A DNA stretch of 64,000 nt from NCBI RefSeq assembly GCF_002014825.1, contig NZ_MUYU01000006.1, positions 62,001 to 126,000 on the forward strand, written 5' to 3'. Made by a program: the position numbers and the translations under genes. The DNA comes from Moraxella pluranimalium (GTDB lineage Bacteria; Pseudomonadota; Gammaproteobacteria; Pseudomonadales; Moraxellaceae). The notes under the pieces are model-generated. The model was given only the letters and a program-made list of their open reading frames with translations. It was not told the origin of the DNA and made no database searches. Positions 31,296 through 41,377 of the stretch are shown here, in pieces (within the stretch, counting starts at the first letter, position 1; every line of letters begins with the position of its first letter).

Positions 31296-31544
31296 ATGGT
31301 AGTTATTCGTCTAGCCCGTGGCGGTTCAAAAAAGCGTCCATTTTATCAAGTCGTTGTTGCTGACAAGCGTGCAGCACGTGACGGTCGCTTTATCGAAAAA
31401 ATCGGTTTCTTCAACCCACTAGCTCGTGGTCAAGAAGTTGAAACTCGTATCGACCTAGAAGCTTACAATGCGTGGATTGCAAAAGGCGCACAGCCAACTG
31501 ACCGCGTTGCTTCATTGGTTAAAGCATTGAACAAAGCTGCTTAA
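31296..31544 (+). CDS. rpsP: 30S ribosomal protein S16
   Basis: The 82-residue S16 binds 16S rRNA early in 30S assembly. [20 protein letters not shown] at the start and [15 protein letters not shown] are universal family sequence; length is standard. AGAGAG precedes the ATG. First gene of the conserved rpsP-rimM-trmD-rplS operon, in full order here. Confidence 0.99.
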   Translation: MVVIRLARGGSKKRPFYQVVVADKRAARDGRFIEKIGFFNPLARGQEVETRIDLEAYNAWIAKGAQPTDRVASLVKALNKAA

Positions 31545-31654
31545 TTCGCAATTTTGTCCCAACGGTTTGCACCATCACAGGCATGAGCTTGTATGCAGGG
31601 TGTAAGCCGTTTTGTGCTGTCAAATCCTATTGTTTTTATAAAATAAGCCAAATC

Positions 31655-32218
31655 GTGACTGTTTCAAAACCGAATTTATCTCGTCAAAGTAGCGCACCAG
31701 ATGCATCGACATTGGTCAAGATTGCTACGCTAAAAAAACCCTACGGCATCAAAGGCTGGCTTTGGGTGTTTAGCGAAACCGACGAACGCTCAGGTATTTT
31801 TGAGATGTCGCCATGGTGGATGAAAACAGCCACAGGATTTAAGCCATTAACCGTCAAAGACTGGCGTACTCAAGGTCAAGGCTTGGTTGCTTGCTTTGAA
31901 GAGATTGCTGATCGCAATATCGCTGAAACCATGAATGGCACGACCATTTGGGTGTCCAAAGACAGCTTTCCCGAGCTTGGCGACGATGAGTATTATTGGT
32001 CAGATTTGATTGGACTGACTGTGATTAACGAGCAAGGTGAAAATCTTGGCGTAATCAAAGAGATGTTTGAAACAGGTGCGCATGAGATTATTTCTGTCAA
32101 GCCAACTGCTGACAGTATTGATACCGAAGAGCGCCTAATCCCGTGGCATCGTGATGTGGTGCTATCGGTGGATTTGTCAGCCAAAACCATGCTCGTGGCA
32201 TGGGGCGCTGATTACTAA
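31655..32218 (+). CDS. rimM: Ribosome maturation factor RimM
   Basis: RimM helps 16S rRNA 3' domain processing and binds S19. The 187-residue protein shows LVKIATLKKPYGIKGWLWVF (about residues 19-38) and the PRC-barrel domain with YYWSDLIGLTVINEQGENLG and a C-terminal LIPWHRDVVLSVDLSAKTM. The frame is open to an ATG at 31583, but that adds cysteine-rich residues foreign to the family; GTG at 31655 gives the usual length. Neither start has a good ribosome-binding site, so the start is uncertain. Confidence 0.9.
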   Translation: MTVSKPNLSRQSSAPDASTLVKIATLKKPYGIKGWLWVFSETDERSGIFEMSPWWMKTATGFKPLTVKDWRTQGQGLVACFEEIADRNIAETMNGTTIWVSKDSFPELGDDEYYWSDLIGLTVINEQGENLGVIKEMFETGAHEIISVKPTADSIDTEERLIPWHRDVVLSVDLSAKTMLVAWGADY

Positions 32219-32295
32219 AAGTGTGATTGTCATAGGCTGATTAAGACAGCCGTCAAGACTTACCAGTTAACCAAACTTAGGATAAGCCAACTGCC

Positions 32296-33048
32296 GTGTT
32301 TTTTGCTGTCATCAGTATTTTGCCTGAGATGTTCACTGCGATGACCGATTTTGGGGTCGTGGGGCGGGCCATCAAACGACAGCAGGCAAGCGTTGCGCTG
32401 ATTAATCCTAGAGATTTTACAACAGATAATTATCGCCGTATTGATGAGCGTCCCTTTGGTGGCGGACCGGGTATGGTAATGATGGCAGAACCGCTTGAAA
32501 AGGCGATTTTGCACGCCAAAGACTTGGCACGACAAGCTGGATGCCGAGTTGATGATGGTGCGTGCCCTGTGGTGTATTTATCCCCACAAGGCAAACAGCT
32601 TGATGAACCGAGCGTGGTGCAGATGGCGTCATTAGACGGCATGATTTTGTTATGCGGTCGTTATGAAGGGATTGATGAGCGACTGCTTAAGCGCTATGTC
32701 GATGCCGAAATATCCATCGGTGATTATGTGCTGACAGGCGGTGAGCTACCTGCGATGGTGGTCATGGATAGTGTGATACGCAGACTGCCACAGGTGATGG
32801 GTGATGACTTGTCCGCTCTGCAAGATTCCTTTGTTGATGGCTTGCTGGATTGTCCGCACTATACCAAACCGCTTGATTTTCATGGCGATACCGTGCCTGA
32901 TGTGCTGTTATCGGGTCATCATGCCAATATTGCCAAATGGCGATTTTTGGAGCAGGTCAAACGCACTCAAGCGCGCCGACCTGATTTGTGGGCAAAATTT
33001 AGCCCCGCCAAACAGCAACTCAAGTGGCTCAAAGACTTGAAAGATTGA
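32296..33048 (+). CDS. trmD: tRNA (guanine-37-N1)-methyltransferase TrmD
   Basis: TrmD methylates G37 of tRNAs reading CUN, CCN and CGN, preventing frameshifts. The 250-residue SPOUT enzyme carries the trefoil-knot motifs [25 protein letters not shown] (about 116-129) and [19 protein letters not shown] (about 138-156). Translation starts at GTG (32296), which codes for [13 protein letters not shown], the expected family start. Third gene of the rpsP operon. Confidence 0.98.
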   Translation: MFFAVISILPEMFTAMTDFGVVGRAIKRQQASVALINPRDFTTDNYRRIDERPFGGGPGMVMMAEPLEKAILHAKDLARQAGCRVDDGACPVVYLSPQGKQLDEPSVVQMASLDGMILLCGRYEGIDERLLKRYVDAEISIGDYVLTGGELPAMVVMDSVIRRLPQVMGDDLSALQDSFVDGLLDCPHYTKPLDFHGDTVPDVLLSGHHANIAKWRFLEQVKRTQARRPDLWAKFSPAKQQLKWLKDLKD

Positions 33049-33183
33049 TTTTGCCTGTGTGGTTCAGGCGCTGCGTCAATTGACGCTTTATGTAACGATG
33101 GTATGCGGTCTTTTAACCATGATTAATCACAAGATTAATAAAAAAGACTTTTTAGCCTATGCCATGATAATTGGAGAATTTCC

Positions 33184-33555
33184 ATGAGCAACAAACATCC
33201 ACTAGTACAAGTTGTTGAAAATGCACAACTAAAAGACCATCCATCTTTTGCACCAGGTGACACTGTTGTCGTCCAAGTAAAAGTTCGTGAAGGTGACCGT
33301 GAGCGTCTGCAAGCGTTCGAAGGCGTGGTTATCGCTAAGCGTAACCGTGGTCTAAACTCAGCATTCACCGTGCGTAAAATCTCAAGCGGTGTTGGCGTTG
33401 AGCGTGCATTCCAACTACACTCACCACTAATCGCAAGCATTGAAGTGAAACGCCGTGGTGATGTACGCCGTGCGAAGCTTTACTACCTGCGTGAGCGTTC
33501 AGGTAAGTCTGCTCGTATCAAAGAAAAATTGGGTGCGCGTAAAGACGCAGAGTAA
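33184..33555 (+). CDS. rplS: 50S ribosomal protein L19
   Basis: The 123-residue L19 lies at the 30S-50S interface. [20 protein letters not shown] (about 20-39), [20 protein letters not shown] and [20 protein letters not shown] are characteristic. GGAG precedes the ATG. Last gene of the operon, followed by an intrinsic terminator. Confidence 0.99.
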   Translation: MSNKHPLVQVVENAQLKDHPSFAPGDTVVVQVKVREGDRERLQAFEGVVIAKRNRGLNSAFTVRKISSGVGVERAFQLHSPLIASIEVKRRGDVRRAKLYYLRERSGKSARIKEKLGARKDAE

Positions 33556-33577
33556 TCTTGCTGATTGCCCATTGTTC

Positions 33578-33608
33578 AAAACCCCTAAGTTTGCACTTAG
33601 GGGTTTTT
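33578..33608 (+). terminator. Terminator of the rpsP-rplS operon
   Basis: AAAACCCCTAAG / CTTAGGGGTTTT perfect arms around a six-base loop, with an extra T. The A-rich left arm makes it usable on the other strand as well. Confidence 0.9.
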
Positions 33609-33697
33609 GCTTAGGTTTTTTTGGTGATTGCGTTTGGTAATTACAAAAAAATTCCCAAAGTGCAAACACAATGGGAATGTAGATTACTGATAGGCAA

Positions 33698-34183
33698 TCA
33701 GTCTTTTTTATAGACTTTATGGCATGAACCACAGGTGCTTGCCATTTCGCCAAATTGTTTTTCGACATCGGCGGCTGATTGAGCGGTCGTAGCAGCGGTC
33801 GCTAGTGCGGCCGCAGCAGCGTTGAATTTCTCAGTTTCGGCTTTAAATGCTGCTGCATCAGTCCAGATGGCATCTTGTGCATCACCGCCTTTGGCAGCAT
33901 CGCCTTCAAAGTGCTTCCACATATCTGCGGTGCTGTTTGCGATGGTGTCAGCATTTTGTTTGAAAGTTGCCGCATCAAAGCTTGATGGATTTTCTAGCAT
34001 ACCTTTCATGGTTTCGTTAGCACGGCGCCAATCTTTCATTAGATTTTCACGAGCTTCTACAGGGTTTGCGCCTGCTTCGGCGGTGTTTGTCGCAGGTGCA
34101 GCAGCGGTTTCTGTTTTGCTGCAAGCGCTGATGGCTAGTGCTGATGCAAGTAGTGCAGTAAGTGCAAGTTTTTTGTTAAGCAT
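33698..34183 (-). CDS. Cytochrome c'-type (class II) lipoprotein
   Basis: A 161-residue exported protein with a lipoprotein signal (LTALLASALAISACSKTE; lipobox ISAC, Cys 21) and a single C-terminal haem-binding motif CGSCHKVYKKD at the very end. One CXXCH near the C-terminus of an alpha-helical domain is the class II cytochrome c' layout. A flexible alanine/threonine linker follows the lipobox (residues 24-38), placing the haem domain away from the membrane. Class II members bind NO or act in electron transfer; the role here is not determined. Single gene. Confidence 0.85.
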   Translation of the reverse strand: MLNKKLALTALLASALAISACSKTETAAAPATNTAEAGANPVEARENLMKDWRRANETMKGMLENPSSFDAATFKQNADTIANSTADMWKHFEGDAAKGGDAQDAIWTDAAAFKAETEKFNAAAAALATAATTAQSAADVEKQFGEMASTCGSCHKVYKKD

Positions 34184-34376
34184 GGGGCTTCCTTATTTGG
34201 TGAATTGAATACACAATTTGCTCAATATCGGTGGCATAACAATTTATCACCTTTGAGCGATGATAAATTGCTCCCATTGTACCCAAAAAATCAATAAAAA
34301 GCTGTATTTTTAACCAAAAAAGCACAAAATAACAATAAATAGTGATTTTATCAAACTAAGCCATCAAATCAAGACA

Positions 34377-35327
34377 TCAAAGTGCCAGCCAGTCTTTTGG
34401 CTTAAGATAAAAATCAGTCAGCTCAAATTCAGGCGTGCCTGCCGTCGGCTCATAGCGATATTCCCATGCAGCCAGTGGTGGCATCGAGACCAAAATCGAC
34501 TCGGTGCGACCATTGGACTGTAAGCCAAACAGCGTGCCACGGTCATACACCAAATTGTACTCAACATAGCGACCACGACGATACAGCTGAAAATTGCGTT
34601 CACGCTCGCCATAGGCACGGTGTTTGTTATTTTCAAAAATCGGTACAATGCCATCGATATAGCCTTGACCCACCGCCTGTATGAATTTAAAGCAAGTCTC
34701 AAAATCCCAGCCCGTGCTATCGGTATTGACATCATCATAAAACAGTCCGCCCACGCCACGGCACTCGCCACGATGCTTGAGATAAAAATACTCATCGCAC
34801 CATGCTTTGTATTTGTCATAGACACCATCACCAAAGGGCTGACATAAGTCATGTGCTACCTTGTGCCAATGCTTGACATCACCCAATACAGGATAAAACG
34901 GCGTCAAATCAAAGCCACCGCCAAACCACCAAATCGGCGCACCGCCATCGGTTGGGGTGGCGACAAATAAGCGCACATTGGCATGGCTTGTTGGTACATA
35001 CGGATTTTTTGGGTGGATGACAAGCGAAACGCCAAGCGCCTGCGCCTTTGCACCGGCAAGCTGTGGATGGCGAGTGGTAGCAGATGCTGGCATCTGATTG
35101 ATGTGAATGTGGCTGAACATCACGCCGGCTTTTTCGATGACTTGACCGCCTGCAAACACGCACGAGCGACCGCCACCGCCTTCGGGACGCTCCCAGATAT
35201 CGGCAATAAATTTGGTGTCGCTACGACCATCAACACCGCCTGTATGTTCTTGATTTTCAAGTGCTTTGATGATATTGTCTTGTAGGCTTAATAAAAATTC
35301 ACGCACAGTGGCAATTTGCTTTTCCAT
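34377..35327 (-). CDS. hemF: Oxygen-dependent coproporphyrinogen III oxidase
   Basis: HemF decarboxylates coproporphyrinogen III to protoporphyrinogen IX with oxygen, in haem biosynthesis. The 316-residue protein shows [44 protein letters not shown] and the [20 protein letters not shown] signature near residue 259. The ATG at 35327 ([12 protein letters not shown]) is chosen over the upstream TTG, since it matches family starts and has GGA upstream. Tail-to-head with ribA, 68 bases apart, on the same strand. Confidence 0.97.
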   Translation of the reverse strand: MEKQIATVREFLLSLQDNIIKALENQEHTGGVDGRSDTKFIADIWERPEGGGGRSCVFAGGQVIEKAGVMFSHIHINQMPASATTRHPQLAGAKAQALGVSLVIHPKNPYVPTSHANVRLFVATPTDGGAPIWWFGGGFDLTPFYPVLGDVKHWHKVAHDLCQPFGDGVYDKYKAWCDEYFYLKHRGECRGVGGLFYDDVNTDSTGWDFETCFKFIQAVGQGYIDGIVPIFENNKHRAYGERERNFQLYRRGRYVEYNLVYDRGTLFGLQSNGRTESILVSMPPLAAWEYRYEPTAGTPEFELTDFYLKPKDWLAL

Positions 35328-35395
35328 TGGTTTTTTCCGTAATATTCTCAAAATATGTTTAAAATATGCTTGATGGTGTTTGGTTAATTACTTTA

Positions 35396-36058
35396 TCAAT
35401 GCGTATCCAAATCATCGGCATTGATAAAGTGATTCATCTTCACGCCTTTGGTAGCCAGATAGTCTTGATTGTGCTCATTGACACCGACAATCAGCGGACG
35501 ACGCTCAACGACTTCAAAGCCTTGTTCCACCAAGTCATTGACTTTATTGGGGTTATTGGTCATCAATGCTAGTCGTGTCACGCCTAAATGCGTGAGCATC
35601 ACTTGGCACATCTCATAGGTGCGTGCATCGGCAGGCAGACCAAGTAGCAGGTTGGCGTCCAGCGTGTCATGACCTTGGTCTTGTAGGGCGTAGGCACGGA
35701 TTTTATTGGTCAAGCCAATGCCACGACCTTCTTGGCGTAGGTACAAAATCACGCCGCAGCCATGCGCTTGGATGGCTTGCATGGCGGCATTGAGCTGTGG
35801 GCCGCAGTCGCATTTGAGCGAACCAAAAGCATCGCCTGTCAAGCACTCTGAATGAATACGCACCAGTGGTAAGGTGGCAGAGTCAGCACTTGGCAGCCCA
35901 ACGCTTAGGGTGATGTGCTCTTGCCCGTTTTCGTTTTCGAATACATGAATGTCAAATTCGCCATGAATGGTTGGCAATTTGGCTTGGGTGATAAATTGAT
36001 ACAAAATTTGCCCCTTGTTGTGGGATTGGCTGTGATGATTTTGCCCAAAATCAGGCAT
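35396..36058 (-). CDS. ribA: GTP cyclohydrolase II
   Basis: RibA opens GTP to start riboflavin synthesis. The family core is clear: [20 protein letters not shown] with the zinc cysteines, [21 protein letters not shown] (catalytic Arg and Tyr), and [10 protein letters not shown] plus [19 protein letters not shown]. It is a monofunctional RibA without the RibB half. Start is uncertain: the ATG at 36058 gives 220 residues with a histidine- and asparagine-rich leader, whereas a TTG at 36004 preceded by AAGGGG would start [12 protein letters not shown], aligning well with E. coli RibA. Confidence 0.92.
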   Translation of the reverse strand: MPDFGQNHHSQSHNKGQILYQFITQAKLPTIHGEFDIHVFENENGQEHITLSVGLPSADSATLPLVRIHSECLTGDAFGSLKCDCGPQLNAAMQAIQAHGCGVILYLRQEGRGIGLTNKIRAYALQDQGHDTLDANLLLGLPADARTYEMCQVMLTHLGVTRLALMTNNPNKVNDLVEQGFEVVERRPLIVGVNEHNQDYLATKGVKMNHFINADDLDTH

Positions 36059-36296
36059 AATTGTCAAAAATCACACAGCAAAAGTCGATATTTAGTAATT
36101 TTTGATGAAAATTCTAGGAATAAATGGGGTTTTTCTAGCAAAAACAAAGGCTATCTTGTAAAATAGTCGCTTAATGGCAAATGAAGTTTGGGCATCGCTC
36201 ATGATAAAATCATTCGCCATACATCATCAAAAATGCTATTATGCCACACTATTTTCGATGATGAAATAAACTTATTTTGTTGGAAGTTAGCCAGTC

Positions 36297-38396
36297 ATGT
36301 CAGATTTTGCACCAGCTCACCAAAAATCGTACGCCGCTCAAGTCTTTGATGAGATTTTGACGGTGCGTCCTAATACGCCGATTTTGGATCGGGTGGCATC
36401 GCCTGCCGATTTAAAGCACTTATCCAGTGATGAGCTGATTGGGCTTGCTGATGAATTGCGTGCGTATCTACTGTACTCGACAGGCGTGAGCGGTGGGCAT
36501 TTTGGTGCCAATCTTGGTGTGGTTGAGCTGACGATTGCGCTACACACTGTGCTAAATACCCCTTATGATAAGCTGGTGTGGGATGTCGGTCATCAAGCCT
36601 ATGCCCACAAGGTGCTGACAGGTCGCCGTGAGCGCCTACCAAGCATCCGTTCAAAAGATGGCTTGACGGCATTTCCCGAGCGTAACGAAAGCGAATACGA
36701 TACCTTTGGCGTCGGTCATTCATCGACATCGATTTCAGCAGCGCTTGGCATGAGCCTAGCTGCCCGATTGCTTGGCGAAAATCGCAAAGTCGCAGCCGTG
36801 ATTGGCGATGGGGCGATGACAGGCGGTATGGCGTTTGAAGCGATGAACGATGCTGTGCAACAAAATGCCGATTTGCTCGTTGTGCTCAATGATAATGACA
36901 TGTCCATCTCGGCGGCGATTGGCGGATTTTCACGCCATTTGGCACGCCTATGGCAGCGTGGACTTGCGATGGATATTGATAAGCATGGCAATATTTTGAT
37001 GGTCAAGCGTGATATTTCATCCGATGACCGCCGTATTCGCCATTATCTACACATGGCAAATGAGGCGTTCGAAGATGTCTCAAGCCGTCTGCCAAGCAAG
37101 ATTGGTGAGAAAATCAGCGGACTGTTTAGCGGTACGCCATCATCGCCACTGCCTGATAAGATTGCTGAGAAAATTGGCGATAAGTTATTTGCAGATAACC
37201 TGTTTAAGGCGATTGGCTTTACTTATCTTGGGCCGTTTGATGGGCATGATTTGCCAAAGCTTGTCAGCGTGCTTGAGCGAGCAAGCAAGCTCAAAGGCGC
37301 GGTGCTTGTCCATGTGCATACGGTCAAGGGCAAGGGCTTTTTGCCGGCTGAAGCTGATCCGATTGGTTATCACGCCATTGGTAAATTACCAAAAACAACT
37401 GATGTCGCTCATGCAAGCAAGCCAAACAAGCCAAGCACACCACCTGCCAAAAAATATTCACAAATCTTTGGCGAATGGCTCATGCACACCGCCAAGGCCG
37501 ATGATAAGCTTGTCGCCATCACTCCTGCGATGGCAGAAGGCTCGGGCATGGTTGAGTATGCCAAAGCATTCCCCGAGCGGTTTTTTGATGTGGCGATTGC
37601 TGAACAGCACGCTGTGACTTTGGCGGCAGGTATGGCAACAAGTGTGCTCAAGCCTGTGGTGGCGATTTATTCGACATTTTTGCAGCGTGGCTATGATCAG
37701 CTGATCCATGATGTGGCACTACAAAATCTTGATGTGACCTTTGCCATTGACCGAGCGGGGCTCGTGGGTGAAGATGGGGCGACGCACGCTGGTGTGTTTG
37801 ATTTGGCGTATTTACGCTGTGTGCCAAATATCATCATCGCAGCGCCAAGTGATGAGCATGAATGCCATCAGTTACTGAATGCGTGTTATCAGTATCAAGG
37901 CACGGCGGCGGTACGCTATCCACGGGGCGCAGGCATTGGGCGTGCGGTAGATGTGACAGATACGCCGATTCAGATTGGTCAAGCCAATATCGTGTGGCGC
38001 TCGGATAATGCTGAGTCGAAGCAAGCGCAAAAGCTTGCCGTGCTTGCCTTTGGGACACGCCTAGCCGATGCCAAGCGTGCTGCCATGCGTTTGGCTGATA
38101 AGGGCGTGGCGGTCATTGTGGTTGATATGCGCTGGGTTAAGCCGTTGGATACTGCGCTGATTGATGCGCTCGTTGCCGAAGGCGTGACGCACTTTGCGAC
38201 GGTCGAAGAGCACCAAATCGCAGGTGGTGCAGGCAGTGCGGTCAATGAATATATGATTGCACAGGGCTATCAAGTGATGCTCAAAAATCTTGGCATTACT
38301 GATCGCTTTATTGAGCACGCCAGCCACGAACAACAACTGGCTGCTTGCGGTCTGGATACAGATGGGATTTATCAGTCTTTGGCAGATTGGCTATAA
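36297..38396 (+). CDS. dxs: 1-deoxy-D-xylulose-5-phosphate synthase
   Basis: Dxs makes DXP from pyruvate and glyceraldehyde-3-phosphate, the first step of the MEP isoprenoid pathway and a source of thiazole for thiamine. The thiamine diphosphate site is [20 protein letters not shown] with NDNDMSIS (about 165-205); [24 protein letters not shown], and the C-terminal transketolase part ([28 protein letters not shown]) are intact. At 699 residues it is longer than the typical ~620-640, because of extra sequence after the first domain (about 270-300) and a proline/lysine-rich linker near 370-385. Confidence 0.97.
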   Translation: MSDFAPAHQKSYAAQVFDEILTVRPNTPILDRVASPADLKHLSSDELIGLADELRAYLLYSTGVSGGHFGANLGVVELTIALHTVLNTPYDKLVWDVGHQAYAHKVLTGRRERLPSIRSKDGLTAFPERNESEYDTFGVGHSSTSISAALGMSLAARLLGENRKVAAVIGDGAMTGGMAFEAMNDAVQQNADLLVVLNDNDMSISAAIGGFSRHLARLWQRGLAMDIDKHGNILMVKRDISSDDRRIRHYLHMANEAFEDVSSRLPSKIGEKISGLFSGTPSSPLPDKIAEKIGDKLFADNLFKAIGFTYLGPFDGHDLPKLVSVLERASKLKGAVLVHVHTVKGKGFLPAEADPIGYHAIGKLPKTTDVAHASKPNKPSTPPAKKYSQIFGEWLMHTAKADDKLVAITPAMAEGSGMVEYAKAFPERFFDVAIAEQHAVTLAAGMATSVLKPVVAIYSTFLQRGYDQLIHDVALQNLDVTFAIDRAGLVGEDGATHAGVFDLAYLRCVPNIIIAAPSDEHECHQLLNACYQYQGTAAVRYPRGAGIGRAVDVTDTPIQIGQANIVWRSDNAESKQAQKLAVLAFGTRLADAKRAAMRLADKGVAVIVVDMRWVKPLDTALIDALVAEGVTHFATVEEHQIAGGAGSAVNEYMIAQGYQVMLKNLGITDRFIEHASHEQQLAACGLDTDGIYQSLADWL

Positions 38397-38481
38397 ACAA
38401 ATTGCCCATCATCATGACGAATGATGATGTATTATTTAACTTTGATTTTTAACTTTAGTCATTTACTTGTAAAGGTGATTT

Positions 38482-39315
38482 ATGGAACCGATGGTTGTCA
38501 TGGCGGCAAACGCTGCCAAAAAAGTGGGTCATGAAATTTTGCGTGCGCATCAAAATCGCCACCGCCTAGATTTGGCGGTTGAGTCCAAAGGGCTTGATGG
38601 TTTGGTGACGCAAATCGATCGTTATGCTGAAGAGCTGACCATCGCCACGCTCAAAGAAAGCTACCCAAATCATTCTTATTTGGGCGAAGAATTTGGGCTA
38701 CAAGAAGGCAAGGGCAACGATGCCGACTGGTGCTGGGTGATTGATCCGCTTGATGGCACCCAAAACTTCGTGCATGGCGTACCGCATTTTTGTGTCTCAA
38801 TCGCTGTCCAAAAAAATGGCGTCACCGAGCATGGCGTGGTCTATGATCCTGTGCGTGATGAGCTGTTCTCTGCCAGTCGTGGTCGTGGCGCATTGATGAA
38901 CCAGCGCCGCCTACAGGTGAGCGAACGCAAAACCATCGAAGGCGGTCTATTCACCACTGGTCATCCATACGAGCGCATGGTGGGCGAAGAGCGTGTGAGC
39001 TTTGCTCGTCAGCATTTTGCTAGCTTACAAGCCATCTGCGAAAATGGCGGTCAAGTACGCCGTTTTGGTTCGGCGGCACTGGATTTGTGCTATGTGGCAG
39101 CAGGTCGCTTTGATGGCTATTTTGAAATGTCACTCAAGCCTTGGGATGTGGCGGCAGGCGAGCTGATTGTCACCGAAGCGCGTGGCGTCGTCGTCGATCA
39201 TAAAGGCGCACCAAATGCCATGACTACAGGTTCGGTCTTTGCGTGTAATATGAAGCTACTTAAGCCGCTGATGCAGCTGGTTGTCCCACGCTGGGAAAAT
39301 GCACTGGTTGGCTGA
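38482..39315 (+). CDS. suhB: Inositol monophosphatase family protein SuhB
   Basis: A 277-residue lithium-sensitive phosphatase-fold protein. Metal motifs are GEEFG (about 73), DPLDGTQNFVHGVPHFCVSI (about 90-109) and WDVAAGELIVTEARG near 216. In gammaproteobacteria SuhB mainly acts as an antitermination factor for rRNA transcription with NusA/NusG; the phosphatase site is also conserved. AAAGG precedes the ATG at 38482. A terminator follows. Confidence 0.93.
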   Translation: MEPMVVMAANAAKKVGHEILRAHQNRHRLDLAVESKGLDGLVTQIDRYAEELTIATLKESYPNHSYLGEEFGLQEGKGNDADWCWVIDPLDGTQNFVHGVPHFCVSIAVQKNGVTEHGVVYDPVRDELFSASRGRGALMNQRRLQVSERKTIEGGLFTTGHPYERMVGEERVSFARQHFASLQAICENGGQVRRFGSAALDLCYVAAGRFDGYFEMSLKPWDVAAGELIVTEARGVVVDHKGAPNAMTTGSVFACNMKLLKPLMQLVVPRWENALVG

Positions 39316-39341
39316 TTTGGCGTATTGAGCCACGCTTATCA

Positions 39342-39370
39342 AGCACTCGAGCAATCGGGTGCTTTTTTTG
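39342..39370 (+). terminator. Terminator of suhB
   Basis: AGCACTCGA / TCGGGTGCT arms (one T-G pair), GCAA loop, then seven T in total. Confidence 0.8.
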
Positions 39371-39514
39371 CCAAAAATTACTCAAATCAATGCGTTAATA
39401 AGACTCATTATTATTAAACAGGCGTTAAACAACTGTTTTTCGTTAAATATGACAAACTGTGTCAAAAATGAAACAAGTGTTTACACTTTATCGGGTTAAA
39501 ATCGCAATAAGTCG

Positions 39515-39544
39515 TTGTGTACATTCGTAAACTTAGGTTATACT
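39515..39544 (+). promoter_or_regulatory. Promoter of the 45-residue protein gene
   Basis: TTGTGT (39515-39520), 18-base spacer, TATACT (39539-39544). It lies 66 bases before the small gene's start codon. Confidence 0.6.
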
Positions 39545-39609
39545 ACATCCATCAAATAAATACAGTGTCGAAAGCATCGCGCCATCGACCATAAGATGAG
39601 GAAATCACA

Positions 39610-39747
39610 ATGGCAACAGCGACCAATATTACCGAAATGAATGTGCTATCAAAAGGTAAAGAACAGCCAATCACCAGCGAGATGATTGTTGCCGTACTCA
39701 AGAAATTGGCACAAGGCAATCCAAAGCCGCTAGCAATGACTGCCTAA
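39610..39747 (+). CDS. 45-residue protein of unknown function
   Basis: A short gene too small for usual gene calling but well framed: promoter at 39515-39544, GAGGAA ribosome-binding site, ATG at 39610, TAA at 39745-39747, and a terminator at 39796. The product starts MATATNITEMNVLSKGKEQP and contains a basic helix (SEMIVAVLKKLAQG, about residues 22-35) and ends KPLAMTA. It has no membrane segment or cysteine. I do not recognise a family; a small regulatory or nucleic-acid-associated protein is possible but unsupported. It stands alone between suhB and the acyltransferase gene. Confidence 0.65.
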   Translation: MATATNITEMNVLSKGKEQPITSEMIVAVLKKLAQGNPKPLAMTA

Positions 39748-39795
39748 GCAGTATTTAGCTTAGCATAGCTAACAAGTTTCATAAATTGGGTTTAT

Positions 39796-39823
39796 AAAAA
39801 AGTCGCTTTTGGCGGCTTTTTTG
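39796..39823 (+). terminator. Terminator of the 45-residue protein gene
   Basis: AAAAGTCGC / GCGGCTTTTT arms (one G-T pair) with a five-base loop and a T run, 48 bases after the stop. Confidence 0.78.
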
Positions 39824-39925
39824 TTTGTGCGGTATGGCTGATTTGGGTAGATTTGATGTTTGGCAATGCTGTTGATAATTGGGCCTAGCAAAGCCTGTGC
39901 TGCGACAGTTGCCAAGCTTATTTGG

Positions 39926-41296
39926 CTAATTGATTGGCTTGTCTTTGGATAATAAATTTTCGTAAACCTGCAAACCTTCTTCAATCAGCCCAATCAGCTT
40001 ATCAATATGTGGCAGGGCGCTTGGGCAGGCGGTGATACCAAAATCAATGCGATTTTGATAATTGGTAAAGCTGATGTTGAGCGCCTGACCGTCAAACAGC
40101 ACGGATGCAGGATAGATGCCTGTGAGCCGTGCGCCATTGAGATACAGCGGCGTGTCGTCCCCGGGAACATTGGAGATAATCAGATTAAAGGCTTGCTTGG
40201 TGGGCAGTGCGCCTGTGGCAAGGTTCAGCCCCGCCCAGCCGTAGCTGAGCGCTGTATAATTAATCACACCAGCAAATGACAGCCGATTAAAGCGATTTTT
40301 GCCATCTTGGATGCTTTGGTGAATGTCCATCAGTCGAGTGAGAGCGTCATCTTGATGGGTGCTAAGATTGGTTGGCACAAATGAGATTTGATTGCCAAAA
40401 GCACTGTCATTTTTGCGCAGTGAAATCGGCACAAAAGCAATCAGTGGCTGGCTTGGTAGCTGATTTTCGCCAAGCAAATACTGACGCAGTGCATGAGCAC
40501 ACACCGCTAGGATGACATCATTGGTGCTGACATCGAAGGCTTTGGCAATCAGGACAAATCGCTCTTTGTCAAACGGGCGAAATCCCAGACGGCGAGCCGT
40601 GCCAATGCGCTGATTGAGAATGGATTTTGGTGCATCAAAGCTACTGATAAACGGCGTGTCTTGTGCGTATTTTTTGGCAAAATCTTGCATAATCTCACGG
40701 CATACAGGGCGGATGCTATCGAGCTGTTCACGGGCGACTTGCTTGATGGTTTTGGGTGCTTGCACAAGATTTTTTTGGCGTTTTAGATTGTGCGCCCACA
40801 CAGGCAGGATGTTCTTATCCTGTGGATTTTGGGAAAGTGAACGCTGAAATAGACGCATGGCAGCGACACCATCGGTCAGTGCGTGATGCACCTTTAAAAA
40901 TAGGGCAAATCGCTTGGGTGCACCCAGCGTCTCGGGCAGTAGATTGTCAATCAAATGTAGCGACCATAGCGGGCGAGTACGCTCAAGTCGTCGCTCATGA
41001 ATGTGCGAAATCAGCGTCATCAGCTCATCATCGCTGCCCGTCTCAAGCTTGTGATAATGGCAATGATGATACAGCTGAAAATCATCTGAAGTACGCCAAA
41101 ACAATCGGCGATACAGCATCTGATTAAACGGGAAATTCGGCAGTGCGTCGGTGTTGATTTCGCTAATCAGCTTGGCGACAAAGCCGTCATCGCCATCGGC
41201 TGGGATTTCAAATGTACAAAGACCTGCCACGTGCATGGGCTGCTTGGCATTTTCCAAAATCAAAAAAAGCAAATCAACAATGCTTAAGGCACGCAC
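39926..41296 (-). CDS. Wax ester synthase/diacylglycerol acyltransferase (WS/DGAT)
   Basis: The 456-residue enzyme transfers acyl groups from acyl-CoA to fatty alcohols or diacylglycerol to form storage lipids. The catalytic motif HHxxxDG is present as KVHHALTDGVAAMRLF (about residues 135-150), and the PLW region (RTRPLWSLHLID) lies upstream of it. The C-terminal part has the family segments NDVILAVCAHALRQYL and FNLIISNVPGDDTPLYLNGA. Such enzymes are well known in Acinetobacter. Monocistronic. Confidence 0.93.
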   Translation of the reverse strand: MRALSIVDLLFLILENAKQPMHVAGLCTFEIPADGDDGFVAKLISEINTDALPNFPFNQMLYRRLFWRTSDDFQLYHHCHYHKLETGSDDELMTLISHIHERRLERTRPLWSLHLIDNLLPETLGAPKRFALFLKVHHALTDGVAAMRLFQRSLSQNPQDKNILPVWAHNLKRQKNLVQAPKTIKQVAREQLDSIRPVCREIMQDFAKKYAQDTPFISSFDAPKSILNQRIGTARRLGFRPFDKERFVLIAKAFDVSTNDVILAVCAHALRQYLLGENQLPSQPLIAFVPISLRKNDSAFGNQISFVPTNLSTHQDDALTRLMDIHQSIQDGKNRFNRLSFAGVINYTALSYGWAGLNLATGALPTKQAFNLIISNVPGDDTPLYLNGARLTGIYPASVLFDGQALNISFTNYQNRIDFGITACPSALPHIDKLIGLIEEGLQVYENLLSKDKPIN

Positions 41297-41377
41297 AATC
41301 TTGTCTCACCTGTGGCTAAATTGAGCCATGATAACAAAATTTCGCCACTTTGATAAGCGTATTGGCGCAAGTTTTTG

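Noticed and set aside
39515..39823. Small RNA instead of a small protein
   Set aside because: The ribosome-binding site and an uninterrupted 45-codon frame favour a protein, though an RNA role is not excluded.
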